From Bacteroidota bacterium (GTDB lineage: Bacteria > Bacteroidota > Bacteroidia > Chitinophagales > Chitinophagaceae), in assembly GCA_020161535.1 (NCBI GenBank), contig JAIUNW010000004.1, positions 62,001-126,000 on the forward strand: a stretch of 64,000 nt of DNA, given 5' to 3'. The position numbers were made by a program, and so were the translations under genes. How positions within the stretch are numbered: position 1 is the first letter of the stretch; every line of letters begins with the position of its first letter. The notes beneath the pieces are model-generated. The model ran no database searches, had not been told where the DNA came from, and was given only the letters and a program-made list of their open reading frames with translations. This document shows positions 1 to 7,335 of this stretch, piece after piece.

Positions 1-2
1 CG

Positions 3-245
3 GCCCAGATCATCGCCACCAAACAGGTTGGTTCAAAAGCCATCAATGATCCCTTATTGCAGCAGATCATCAGTCGCATCAGTCGCAAGGAAGATATCCG
101 CTGGCCCGATTTCTGGACACAGATGGCAACCGAATTTAGCGCAAATGCAACTACCCAGGGATTGTGGGCAGAATATGTACCGCCCTATCGCAACCTGAGT
201 TTGTTCGTGGCGCGGTTATACAATATGGACGATGCGTCGTTTTAG
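3..245 (+). CDS. C-terminal fragment of an unidentified protein (5' end outside window)
   Basis: An open frame runs from the window edge to a TAG stop; about 80 residues are visible and no ATG occurs before the edge, so this is the tail of a longer gene. The visible part is soluble and rich in aromatic residues (WPDFW, WAEYVPPYRNL) with no signal or membrane segment. I do not recognise the family. It converges with the ArsC/Spx-like gene, leaving an 80-bp gap that shows no strong terminator hairpin. Confidence 0.5.
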   Translation, partial: AQIIATKQVGSKAINDPLLQQIISRISRKEDIRWPDFWTQMATEFSANATTQGLWAEYVPPYRNLSLFVARLYNMDDASF

Positions 246-325
246 GGTAGGTGGTTTATGCCTGCGATGTTCAAGCCTCGGCAATACCTCCTAAAGCAGA
301 ACTTTTTGCAGGGGCAAACTTTTGG

Positions 326-685
326 TTATTTTTTAGACAGTGCTTCTTTTAACGCGCCAACGACCGCTTTGCTATTGCCGATGAAGATTTGGTCGCCAAC
401 GATGGCAACCGGTCTTTTCAGGAAAGTATATTCATCGAGAATCAATTGGCGATAGTCTTTTTCGGTGAGTTGTTTGTCTTTCAGGCCCATCGATGTATAC
501 TTGAGTGCCCGTCGGCTGAACAGCGCTTCGTAGCTGCCCGCCAGTTTCTTCATGGCATCGAGTTGTGCAGGGGTGATCTTTTCCGTTTTGATGTCTTGCA
601 GGTCAGCTTTTTTTTCGACCGCCTTTACTTCTTTCAGGATTTGTTGGGTAGTATCGCAGGTAGACAAGTGATAGATCTTTTTCAT
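326..685 (-). CDS. ArsC/Spx-family thioredoxin-fold protein
   Basis: 119 residues beginning MKKIYHLSTCDTTQ, the typical beta-strand plus active-site Cys of the ArsC/Spx/YffB family, with the family C-terminal motif LKRPVAIVGDQIFIGNSKA. Only one cysteine is seen in the active-site loop, so this is neither a CxxC Spx nor clearly a three-cysteine arsenate reductase; the substrate is unknown. I chose the ATG at 685 over a start nine codons upstream because the upstream stretch overlaps a TAnnTTTG -7 element (702-709). It is divergent from the SnoaL-like gene with only 29 bp between start codons, so the promoter must overlap the neighbour's 5' end. Confidence 0.75.
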   Translation of the reverse strand: MKKIYHLSTCDTTQQILKEVKAVEKKADLQDIKTEKITPAQLDAMKKLAGSYEALFSRRALKYTSMGLKDKQLTEKDYRQLILDEYTFLKRPVAIVGDQIFIGNSKAVVGALKEALSKK

Positions 686-701
686 AAATTGTTCGTCCAC
701 G

Positions 702-709
702 CAAAAATA
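702..709 (-). promoter_or_regulatory. -7 element TATTTTTG of the ArsC/Spx-like gene
   Basis: Exact match to the Bacteroidota TAnnTTTG motif, 16 nt upstream of the minus-strand ATG. It lies 5 bp before the start codon of the divergent plus-strand gene. Confidence 0.5.
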
Positions 710-714
710 CAACC

Positions 715-1137
715 ATGCGAATACTGCTATTCATTTCTATACTATTCCTTTCGATAGGGGCCGTAGCCCAAACTGATCCACCAACGGCCATCAGAAACCT
801 AATGGCCAACCAGCAGGATGCCTGGAACCGGGGCGACCTCGTCGCTTTCATGAAAGGCTATTGGCAATCGGATTCCCTGATGTTTATTGGCAGCAAGGGC
901 ATTGTATATGGGTATGACAATACCCTGAAGCGATACCAAACCAGTTATAGTTCGCTGGAGCAGATGGGCAAACTCAGGTTTGATATTTTGCACATCAATC
1001 GCCTCGATGAGAATGCCTACCTGGTGGTGGGAAAATTTTACCTGACAAGAACGGTGGGCGATCTCAGTGGCATATTCACCCTCACCTTCAGGCGCATCAA
1101 CGGCGAGTGGGTGATTACCAGTGACCATACGGGTTAG
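715..1137 (+). CDS. Secreted SnoaL-like/DUF4440 (NTF2-fold) protein
   Basis: 140 residues. Residues 1-19 are a signal peptide ending near AVAQ. The rest is a small NTF2-like cone fold: an N-terminal helix (IRNLMANQQDAWNRGDLVAFMKGYW), then the SDSLMFIG and GIVYGYDN segments typical of DUF4440/SnoaL-like proteins, then a beta sheet ending in GEWVITSDHTG. The product is probably periplasmic. Members range from enzymes to ligand-binding proteins and nothing here identifies a substrate. It is followed by a 65-bp gap and the sigma factor gene. Confidence 0.75.
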   Translation: MRILLFISILFLSIGAVAQTDPPTAIRNLMANQQDAWNRGDLVAFMKGYWQSDSLMFIGSKGIVYGYDNTLKRYQTSYSSLEQMGKLRFDILHINRLDENAYLVVGKFYLTRTVGDLSGIFTLTFRRINGEWVITSDHTG

Positions 1138-1202
1138 TCCCGGTCTCATTTCACCTGCCTGTAAGATCAGGGGGTTGTAAACGTCTAATCAGTAAAGGAT
1201 AC

Positions 1203-1688
1203 TTGGACGAGAAAGAATTTCTGACCGAATTGCGCGCGCACCAGGGCATTATTTACAAGGTGGTGAGTATGTACGCGACAAACGACGAAGAGAAAAAAGA
1301 TTTCTACCAGGAAATTGTGCTGCAATGCTGGAAAGGCATTGGCGGGTTCAGGGGCGATGCGAAATTCAGCACCTGGCTGTACCGGATTGCCATCAATACC
1401 GTGTTGACCCTGCGTCGTAAAAAAAATATCCTCCAGTTCAACGAACTATTGCCCGATGCGGGTTTCGAACCGCCGGCTGTTTTTGACCAGGAAGATCGCT
1501 GGCAATTGCAGGCAGCCATCCGTCTTTTATCGGAAACCGATAAGGCGATGGCGCTTTTATTTCTCGACGGTTATGAGATCAGCGAGATGGCTGCTATCAT
1601 GGGTATCAGTGCTGCGCACACCAGCGTGCGCATGTACAGAATCAAACAACGGCTGGCTAAAATCATCCATTCCAAACAACATGAGTGA
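1203..1688 (+). CDS. ECF-type RNA polymerase sigma-70 factor
   Basis: 161 residues with region 2 (about 20-80: DFYQEIVLQCWKGIGGF, then FSTWLYRIAINTV) and region 4 (about 105-157: LLFLDGYEISEMAAIMGIS with the helix-turn-helix AAHTSVRMYRIKQRL). This is the minimal sigma2/sigma4 layout of extracytoplasmic-function sigma factors. No in-frame ATG precedes region 2, so a TTG at 1203 is the likely start. Its last 8 bp overlap the next gene, a membrane protein, which suggests translational coupling and that the partner controls it. The regulon is unknown. Confidence 0.88.
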   Translation: MDEKEFLTELRAHQGIIYKVVSMYATNDEEKKDFYQEIVLQCWKGIGGFRGDAKFSTWLYRIAINTVLTLRRKKNILQFNELLPDAGFEPPAVFDQEDRWQLQAAIRLLSETDKAMALLFLDGYEISEMAAIMGISAAHTSVRMYRIKQRLAKIIHSKQHE

Positions 1689-2271
1689 AGTAAAAACCTG
1701 GAAGCAATGGCAGCCGGTCGACGATTTGCTGGAGCAGGTGCTCGCCGCCGGTCGCCCGCGCCTGAGCATTCATCCGATAGCGAAATTGCAGTCGGCCCTT
1801 TTTCAGCACCTGGTATGGAGCAGCTTTATCACAGTTGGCTACATGCTGTTGTTACTGGGAAGCGACTATTGGCAGGTTTGGCTCGGCTTACTTGCGGCGA
1901 TTGGCTTCAATTCCGTTGTTATCTGGAAAGGCATCAAACTCTATCGCGGCCTGCAAAAAATCACGCTGGCCGATACTGCCCTCCTGCCGTTGCTGCAACA
2001 GTTCCTGGACAATTGCCGGCGTTGGGAACAACTGCAATACCGGCTGGCAGTATGGGTATATCCCCTCGCGATTGCGGCGGGTTACCTCTTTGGCGGCACG
2101 ATGGCCACCGGGCTTCCCATCCACTACCTCCTGCAACAACCCTTGTTCGCCTGGGGCCTACCCATCATTGTGCTTGGCTTGTCGATCGCCGGTTATTTTC
2201 TTGCGCGCCATTTGTTCAAACGAAAGTTTGGACGATACATAAAGCAATTGCAAGCGAACCTTGTTGTTTAA
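1681..2271 (+). CDS. Four-helix membrane protein, candidate partner/anti-sigma of the ECF factor
   Basis: 196 residues starting at the ATG that overlaps the sigma gene's stop. About 40 soluble N-terminal residues (MSEVKTWKQWQPVDDL) are followed by two closely spaced membrane segments (about 46-80), a cytosolic helical stretch (about 90-115), two more membrane segments (about 118-140 and 152-175) and a basic tail. I see no zinc-binding anti-sigma motif. The anti-sigma role is inferred from the overlap with the sigma gene. The final GTT-TAA lies inside the left end of repeat element A, so the repeat supplies the stop codon. Confidence 0.6.
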   Translation: MSEVKTWKQWQPVDDLLEQVLAAGRPRLSIHPIAKLQSALFQHLVWSSFITVGYMLLLLGSDYWQVWLGLLAAIGFNSVVIWKGIKLYRGLQKITLADTALLPLLQQFLDNCRRWEQLQYRLAVWVYPLAIAAGYLFGGTMATGLPIHYLLQQPLFAWGLPIIVLGLSIAGYFLARHLFKRKFGRYIKQLQANLVV

Positions 2272-2826
2272 GGTTTAAGGGTTTAAGGTGTAAGGTTGCT
2301 GCCGCGTGCGGGGTAGCATTTGTACATGGTCGTGTGTGCCAGCTTGTATACATGACTTTGTGTTTCTGCATGTTCAAGTGCGTGTAATAATGCTCAACTG
2401 TAGAAACCAGGAAATAAAATCGATACAACAGATATTTGTTCTTAACCTGAATTTGCAAATGATCAAATGGCCGGCGCACCAAGGCCTTCAACAATACATA
2501 AATACTAGGGTGTTCTTAATAAATATAAGTCAACTGTCGACAGTAAGAGATGAATAAAACGCGTCGGCAAATAGAGAAATAGGCTTCGATGAAAAATGAG
2601 GTCGTTAAAAACAGGAGTCAAAAAGTGAAGTCGACAAAAAATAGTCTTCAACGAAAAAACGGACGTCGATGAAAACTGGCTTCAAAGAAAAAAAATGACG
2701 TAGTTGAAAAACAAAAACAAAAAAAGAGGCTGCATCGATAAACGAAACAGCCTCCATATAAATTCAGTTTAAAACATTTGTACCGCTACACCTGCGGTAG
2801 CAACCTTAAACTTTTAAACCTTAAAC
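2266..2826. repeat. Inverted-repeat-bounded intergenic element A (about 560 bp)
   Basis: This gene-free stretch begins at 2266-2318 with TTTAAGG-type heptamers followed by GTTGCTGCCGCG and a small hairpin (GCT.CCGC gt GCGG..AGC, 2298-2317). It ends at 2781-2826 with the same motif inverted (GCGGTAGCAACCTTAAAC...). The interior holds degenerate purine-rich tandem units (2582-2715) and a minus-strand terminator. No coding sequence is convincing. Elements B (18679-19324) and C (27108-27297) have the same ends. Confidence 0.6.
2717..2754 (-). terminator. Rho-independent terminator of the OmpA-like gene
   Basis: On the minus strand a 7-bp stem GAGGCTG/CAGCCTC with a 15-nt loop is followed directly by TTTTTTTGTTTTTG. 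It lies about 80 nt past the stop of the OmpA-like lipoprotein gene, inside element A. Confidence 0.7.
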
Positions 2827-2833
2827 TAACAGC

Positions 2834-3706
2834 TCAGTTTTTCTTTTCAAGCAATTTGTAGAACTGGTCCAGTTGCGGCAGAATCACGATGCGGGTGCGG
2901 CGGTTGGCGGCGCGACCTTCGGCGGTGCTATTGTCGGCAATGGGTTTGTATTCACCACGACCGGCGGCAGCCATTTTAGCTGGGTCCAGTCCGTAGCTTT
3001 TTTGCAGAATTTTTACAACGGCGGTGGCGCGGAAAACGCTGAGGTCCCAATTGTCTTTCATGGGTCCGATATTGCCGCGCAGTTCAGCATTGTCTGTATG
3101 ACCTTCAACCATGAATTCGATATCAGGTTGGTTCTTCAGTACGGTAGCTACTTTACCCAGCACTTCTTTGGCACGCGGTGTTACAGTATAGCTGCCACTT
3201 TTGAAAAGCAGTTTGTCAGAGATGTCAACAAAAACAACCCCTTTGTCAACCTTGATATTGATGTCCTGGTCGTCGAGGTTACCGATGGCGCCTTTCAGGT
3301 TCATCACCAGGGCCATGTTGAGCGAATCTTTCTTGGCCATCTGTGTTTGCAGGTCCTGGATATATGCATCTTTCAAACCGAGATTGTCCATCGATTTTTT
3401 AATGCTTTCTGCCTGCTGTGAGCTGATCACCGACAGGTCTTGCAACTGCCTGATGGCCGAGGTATTGTTTTCTTTCAGCAGATCGATTTGCTTGTTCAGG
3501 TTGGCAACATCGTTTTCGAGATTGGCTCTTTTCCGGGCTTCTTCTGCTTTAGCATCATTGCAGGAACCGAGGTCGGTGGTCAATTGACTGTTCTTGCCGG
3601 TCAGGTCAGCCACTTTCGCTTGTTCTGCTTTGAATTTTTTGGAACTCACGCAAGACACCAGCGAAAGACTTGCGAAAGTCACTGCTACTAAGTAAGAAAC
3701 TTTCAT
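2834..3706 (-). CDS. OmpA-family peptidoglycan-binding lipoprotein
   Basis: 290 residues from the ATG at 3706. Residues 1-19 form a lipoprotein signal with lipobox LVSC, giving lipidated Cys19. Residues about 25-130 are a charged coiled coil (KVADLTGKNSQL...LKENNTS). The C-terminal 130 residues are an OmpA_C domain with EGHTDN, DLSVFRATAVV, GRGEYKPIADN and RAANRRTRIVI, the diaminopimelate-binding fold that anchors the outer membrane to peptidoglycan. An apparent longer start falls inside the -7 element (3734-3741) and was rejected. It is transcribed alone and ends at a terminator. Confidence 0.88.
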   Translation of the reverse strand: MKVSYLVAVTFASLSLVSCVSSKKFKAEQAKVADLTGKNSQLTTDLGSCNDAKAEEARKRANLENDVANLNKQIDLLKENNTSAIRQLQDLSVISSQQAESIKKSMDNLGLKDAYIQDLQTQMAKKDSLNMALVMNLKGAIGNLDDQDINIKVDKGVVFVDISDKLLFKSGSYTVTPRAKEVLGKVATVLKNQPDIEFMVEGHTDNAELRGNIGPMKDNWDLSVFRATAVVKILQKSYGLDPAKMAAAGRGEYKPIADNSTAEGRAANRRTRIVILPQLDQFYKLLEKKN

Positions 3707-3733
3707 GATTGGTATTTTAGATGGTTGTTTGTG

Positions 3734-3741
3734 CAAATGTA
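3734..3741 (-). promoter_or_regulatory. -7 element TACATTTG of the OmpA-like gene
   Basis: Exact TAnnTTTG match 27 nt upstream of the chosen ATG; it decides against a TTG start that would overlap the element. Confidence 0.5.
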
Positions 3742-3800
3742 GCGGTTAACCGTTAACTGAAGAGGCATTTTGTTTGTATTCATACGATTGGGTTCAGTGG

Positions 3801-4640
3801 TTAATCAACGGGCGAATCCACTATCAAATTGACGCCGGTGCCATTGTAACGACTCCCCTTGTACAAAAGGGTTGTTTGAAACGGATAGATGATATCACTC
3901 ATGCCATCACCTGTAAATTTTTCAACAATTGTTAGCACGAGTTTTTGTTTGCCCGTTTTTCCTTCATACCGGATGCTCCTGTTTTTTGCTGAAACCAGTT
4001 GCAGGGCGATTTTTTTTCCGCTGCTGTCATTAATTGAGTTGAATTGAAGACTATCGCCATCGCTGATTTCGGCCGACCAAGACGGCTCGTTTCCCATCGC
4101 AATGAATCGGATGCCGGCATGTACTTTTTGTTCCCAACGACTATTTCGTGCAAGGGTTGCGGGATGAAGCACCATGGGCTGGTTGTGCAGTGCCGTGATG
4201 ATTTGTTTGTTGCTGTCTACTACCAGCAATCGATCGCCTTGCAGCCGGAAAAACGCTTTTTGATTTCTATTAGCCGTATCTGTTAGCACCAATAAACTAT
4301 CTGAAAAAGAATAATAGCCTTTTTCGTCAAATACATTCGGCCGGTCGTCGTATTGGCGTTGCAGGGAGTAGCTGCTTTTTCCCAACAGCAGGTAAACGGT
4401 AATGCCGGGACAGTCGGCGCAAGGCAGCCGGCCAGTGTAAAAATAAGCGGGTAGCCGGGTTGTTTGGTTATTGGCACCGGTTGCCGCGGAGCCATTGTTG
4501 GCATCACTGTTAGGGTGACCAGTCAACGAATGCTGGCTGCTATCGACAGTGTGATCGTTTTCCGGTTTCTTGTCTGGTGTGGGATTTCCACAGGCCGCCA
4601 GCAATAGGATAAGACCCAGTATGCCCAATGGTTTATTCAT
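3801..4640 (-). CDS. NlpE-like lipoprotein with a C-terminal COG3650-type domain
   Basis: 279 residues. The lipobox ILLLAAC places the lipid anchor at about Cys17, followed by a low-complexity Asn/Ser/Thr linker. The first domain (about 64-160) carries YTGRLPCADCPGITVYLLL, the CxxC signature of NlpE, a copper-induced envelope-stress lipoprotein. The second (about 170-279) starts GIRFIAMGNEPSWSAEI, resembling the COG3650/YcgJ-like domain. Role in stress sensing or metal handling is inferred from NlpE only. It lies between the OmpA-like gene and the DUF4920 gene on the same strand, with gaps too wide for obvious coupling. Confidence 0.75.
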   Translation of the reverse strand: MNKPLGILGLILLLAACGNPTPDKKPENDHTVDSSQHSLTGHPNSDANNGSAATGANNQTTRLPAYFYTGRLPCADCPGITVYLLLGKSSYSLQRQYDDRPNVFDEKGYYSFSDSLLVLTDTANRNQKAFFRLQGDRLLVVDSNKQIITALHNQPMVLHPATLARNSRWEQKVHAGIRFIAMGNEPSWSAEISDGDSLQFNSINDSSGKKIALQLVSAKNRSIRYEGKTGKQKLVLTIVEKFTGDGMSDIIYPFQTTLLYKGSRYNGTGVNLIVDSPVD

Positions 4641-4685
4641 GGTCTAATCTAAAAATGAAATCATTCAACCACGTCGACAAAATCT

Positions 4686-5150
4686 TTATAACACCAACAC
4701 CCCGTTGGCGACAAAAACAGTTTCCTTTTTGGGCGATTTGATTTGGGCGATTTCTTTCTTGCTCTTGCCGGCGTCTTTGGCATAATGCTTCAATTGCTTC
4801 ACCGATGTTTCGGTCACCGTAGCTTCGCCATCCAATACTACTTCCTTACCCACAATATCTTTGGGCATAAAGAAACCGTAGTCTTTGAACTTGACCATCA
4901 GGGTTTCACCCTGGCTGTTTTCGAGTTTCATCCAGCAACCCATTTTCTGGCATACATCGGTCACCTTACCCGTAATCTTTCCCGTGTACTGGCCATTGTT
5001 CAGGTTGTTGGGCAGTTCAGTTACGGCGATGGCACCGTCGGCCGTTGTGCCCGCGCCATAGGTAACACCCTTGGTGGCTGAAACAGGATCCTGGGCAAGG
5101 GCTGAACCGGAAATGGCTGCAACCAATACGAAAGTGGCAAGAAGTCTCAT
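4686..5150 (-). CDS. DUF4920 secreted protein
   Basis: 154 residues with a signal peptide (about 1-19, ending SALAQ). The hallmark is DVCQKMGCWMKLENS, a Cys-x4-Cys pair in an OB-like beta domain characteristic of DUF4920, followed by FKDYGFFMPKDIVGKEVVLDG. The family is periplasmic and of unknown function; the cysteines could bind metal or form a disulfide. It is divergent from recA across a 250-bp intergenic region. Confidence 0.78.
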   Translation of the reverse strand: MRLLATFVLVAAISGSALAQDPVSATKGVTYGAGTTADGAIAVTELPNNLNNGQYTGKITGKVTDVCQKMGCWMKLENSQGETLMVKFKDYGFFMPKDIVGKEVVLDGEATVTETSVKQLKHYAKDAGKSKKEIAQIKSPKKETVFVANGVLVL

Positions 5151-5296
5151 GGTAATACTGTTGAAGGTTTGTTATTTGACCAAAGGTCTTGATTGTTGCC
5201 GGTTTTCAATTGGTTTTAACCCGATTCTAACCTAATTGATCGGTTTTTCGGTGGTTGAGAACTGTTTTTGGATTTTCAACCCGTTTTTTAACGGTA

Positions 5297-5331
5297 AAAT
5301 ATTTAGTGAAAAAATGCTAAAATGTTTAGTG
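5297..5331. promoter_or_regulatory. Paired 12-bp direct repeat upstream of recA
   Basis: AAATATTTAGTG (5297-5308) and AAATGTTTAGTG (5320-5331) differ at one position and are 23 bp apart, just upstream of the recA -7 element. They could bind a dimeric regulator; none is identified. Confidence 0.35.
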
Positions 5332-5350
5332 TTGATATCAATTTGCCACC

Positions 5351-5358
5351 TATCTTTG
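5351..5358 (+). promoter_or_regulatory. -7 element TATCTTTG of recA
   Basis: Exact TAnnTTTG match with a TTG at 5332-5334 as possible -33 element; it predicts a leader of about 40 nt before the recA ATG at 5402. Confidence 0.55.
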
Positions 5359-5401
5359 TTCCGGAAATATATTTGAACCCAATAACGATAAAACAACCAA
5401 T

Positions 5402-6403
5402 ATGTCGAACGTAGAGAAATTAAAAGCGCTGAAACTGACCATTGACAAAATCGATAAAGACTTTGGCAAAGGGTCTGTGATGATGATGAATGAGCGGTCA
5501 ACCGAAGCGCAGGAAGTGATTTCCACCGGATCGCTGGGTCTGGACGTAGCCCTCGGTATCGGCGGTTTTCCGAAGGGAAGGATCATCGAGATATATGGAC
5601 CGGAAGCATCTGGTAAAACAACGGTTGCCATTCATGCCATCGCCGAAGCACAAAAGAAAGGCGGTATCTGCGCCATCATTGACGCTGAACATGCTTTCGA
5701 TAGCAACTATGCCCAACGCCTGGGCGTGGATGTAGACAGCCTGCTGATTTCGCAGCCGGATTATGGCGAACAGGGCCTGGAGATTGCCGATCGCCTGATT
5801 TTATCCGGCGCGGTTGATGTAGTGGTGATCGACTCAGTAGCCGCCCTGGTGCCCAAAGGGGAGTTGGAAGGTGAAATGGGCGACAGCAAAATGGGCTTGC
5901 AGGCCCGCCTCATGAGCCAGGCCCTGCGGAAGCTTACCGCTACCATTAATAAAACCAATACGATTTGCATTTTCATCAACCAATTGCGTGAAAAGATTGG
6001 CGTGATGTTCGGTAACCCCGAAACCACTACCGGTGGTAATGCCTTGAAATTCTATTCTTCGGTGCGACTGGACATTCGCCGGATGACGCAAATCAAAGAC
6101 GGCGACGAAGCCGTGGGCAACCGCGTAAAAGTGAAAGTGGTAAAGAACAAAGTAGCGCCGCCTTTCCGTACCGCAGAATTTGACATCATTTTTGGCGAAG
6201 GCATTTCCAAAGTAGGCGAGATCATCGACATGGGTGTTGACCTGGGCATTGTACAGAAAAGCGGATCCTGGTTCAGCTATAACAGCGACAAACTTGGCCA
6301 GGGTCGTGATGCGGTCAAACAATTGTTGCGCGATAACCCCGAATTGCAGGCCGAGATCGAAACAAAGATCCGGGAGAAGATCAAAGAGATGCAGGCCAGC
6401 TAA
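5402..6403 (+). CDS. recA: Recombinase RecA
   Basis: 333 residues, near the usual RecA length. RecA forms ATP-dependent filaments on single-stranded DNA for homologous recombination and repair. Walker A is GPEASGKT (66-73). Also visible are the Walker B segment [22 protein letters not shown], the L2 region with [28 protein letters not shown], and the acidic/basic C-terminus. It is monocistronic or the first gene ahead of a PAP2 phosphatase that has its own -7 element. A paired direct repeat upstream is the only candidate operator seen; no E. coli-type LexA box was recognised. Confidence 0.98.
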   Translation: MSNVEKLKALKLTIDKIDKDFGKGSVMMMNERSTEAQEVISTGSLGLDVALGIGGFPKGRIIEIYGPEASGKTTVAIHAIAEAQKKGGICAIIDAEHAFDSNYAQRLGVDVDSLLISQPDYGEQGLEIADRLILSGAVDVVVIDSVAALVPKGELEGEMGDSKMGLQARLMSQALRKLTATINKTNTICIFINQLREKIGVMFGNPETTTGGNALKFYSSVRLDIRRMTQIKDGDEAVGNRVKVKVVKNKVAPPFRTAEFDIIFGEGISKVGEIIDMGVDLGIVQKSGSWFSYNSDKLGQGRDAVKQLLRDNPELQAEIETKIREKIKEMQAS

Positions 6404-6405
6404 TG

Positions 6406-6413
6406 TAGCTTTG
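6406..6413 (+). promoter_or_regulatory. -7 element TAGCTTTG of the PAP2 gene
   Basis: Exact TAnnTTTG match only 4 nt before the ATG at 6418 and 2 nt after the recA stop; transcription would start at or next to the start codon. Confidence 0.5.
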
Positions 6414-6417
6414 CGGG

Positions 6418-7335
6418 ATGTTTTTTTGCAGAACCCGGCAGTGGGCAGTGATGGTGTTTTTTTGCAGCCTGGCCAATAAGGCATTGGCGATAAACGATAC
6501 CCTCATTGTCCCCTTACCTGATACCCTTATTTCGCTTTCGTGTGATACCGTTACTCCGCCTTCGCGTGACACACTTATTTCGCCTTCGGCGGATAGCATC
6601 CCGGCCTATCGCAGTTCCGAATGGTACCAAACAAAAGGGTATCGGATCAACAAAGCCTACCTGGCTTCTTATGTCAGTGATTTTCCCAAAGTGGTGACTG
6701 CGCCCGCCAGGTATGACCGGCGCGATTGGATAACAGTGGGTGTTAGTGCGGCCGGTGCCGGCTTATTGTTGTTGGCCGACAAGCCCATTCACCGCTTTAT
6801 GGACCAGCACCATACCGCCTTTCTCAATTCGGCGGCCAACGTGGTTCAGCCCTTCGGAAATAGCTATCCACCCATGATCATTGCCGGCATGTATGCAGCC
6901 GGCCTCATTGCCAAAGACCGGCGCCTGGAACATGCTTCATTAATGGCTGCTAAGTCGATGCTGTTTTCAACGGTGATCTATGCAACTACCAAGAAACTGA
7001 TTCGCCGGCAGCGGCCTACCTATACCGATAATAACCTCGACTTCCGCGCGCCTTTCTACGGTGGTAAACCGTTCACGTCTTTTCCTTCCGGACATACCAA
7101 CACGGTGTTTGCCCTGGCAACAGCCCTGGCCATGGAGTACAAAAACAAAAAATGGGTGCCGATAGTGGCCTATTCGATCGCCAGCCTTACCGCAGTTTCC
7201 CGTTTATACCAAGACCGGCATTGGGCGAGTGATGTATGGGTGGGTGCGGCCTTCGGCCATTTTATTACCCGGGGTTTGTACAAAGTGGAAGAATGGAAAA
7301 ACAGGCCCGCTCAAAAACGTGAACTGAAATTTTAG
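6418..7335 (+). CDS. PAP2-superfamily membrane phosphatase
   Basis: 305 residues. A signal or anchor (1-24) is followed by a short linker (about 25-60) built of near repeats of DTLISxS/DTVTPPS. The PAP2 domain shows all three motifs: KLIRRQRPTY, PSGHT and SRLYQDRHWASDVWVGAAFG. Such enzymes dephosphorylate lipid phosphates (phosphatidate, undecaprenyl pyrophosphate) on the periplasmic face; the exact substrate cannot be read here. Its stop overlaps the convergent CBS/CorC gene by 4 bp. Confidence 0.85.
   Translation: MFFCRTRQWAVMVFFCSLANKALAINDTLIVPLPDTLISLSCDTVTPPSRDTLISPSADSIPAYRSSEWYQTKGYRINKAYLASYVSDFPKVVTAPARYDRRDWITVGVSAAGAGLLLLADKPIHRFMDQHHTAFLNSAANVVQPFGNSYPPMIIAGMYAAGLIAKDRRLEHASLMAAKSMLFSTVIYATTKKLIRRQRPTYTDNNLDFRAPFYGGKPFTSFPSGHTNTVFALATALAMEYKNKKWVPIVAYSIASLTAVSRLYQDRHWASDVWVGAAFGHFITRGLYKVEEWKNRPAQKRELKF

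Noticed and set aside
2266..2826. Element A as a complete insertion sequence
   Set aside because: The interior encodes no transposase and no target-site duplication could be identified; it is better described as a repeat-bounded element.
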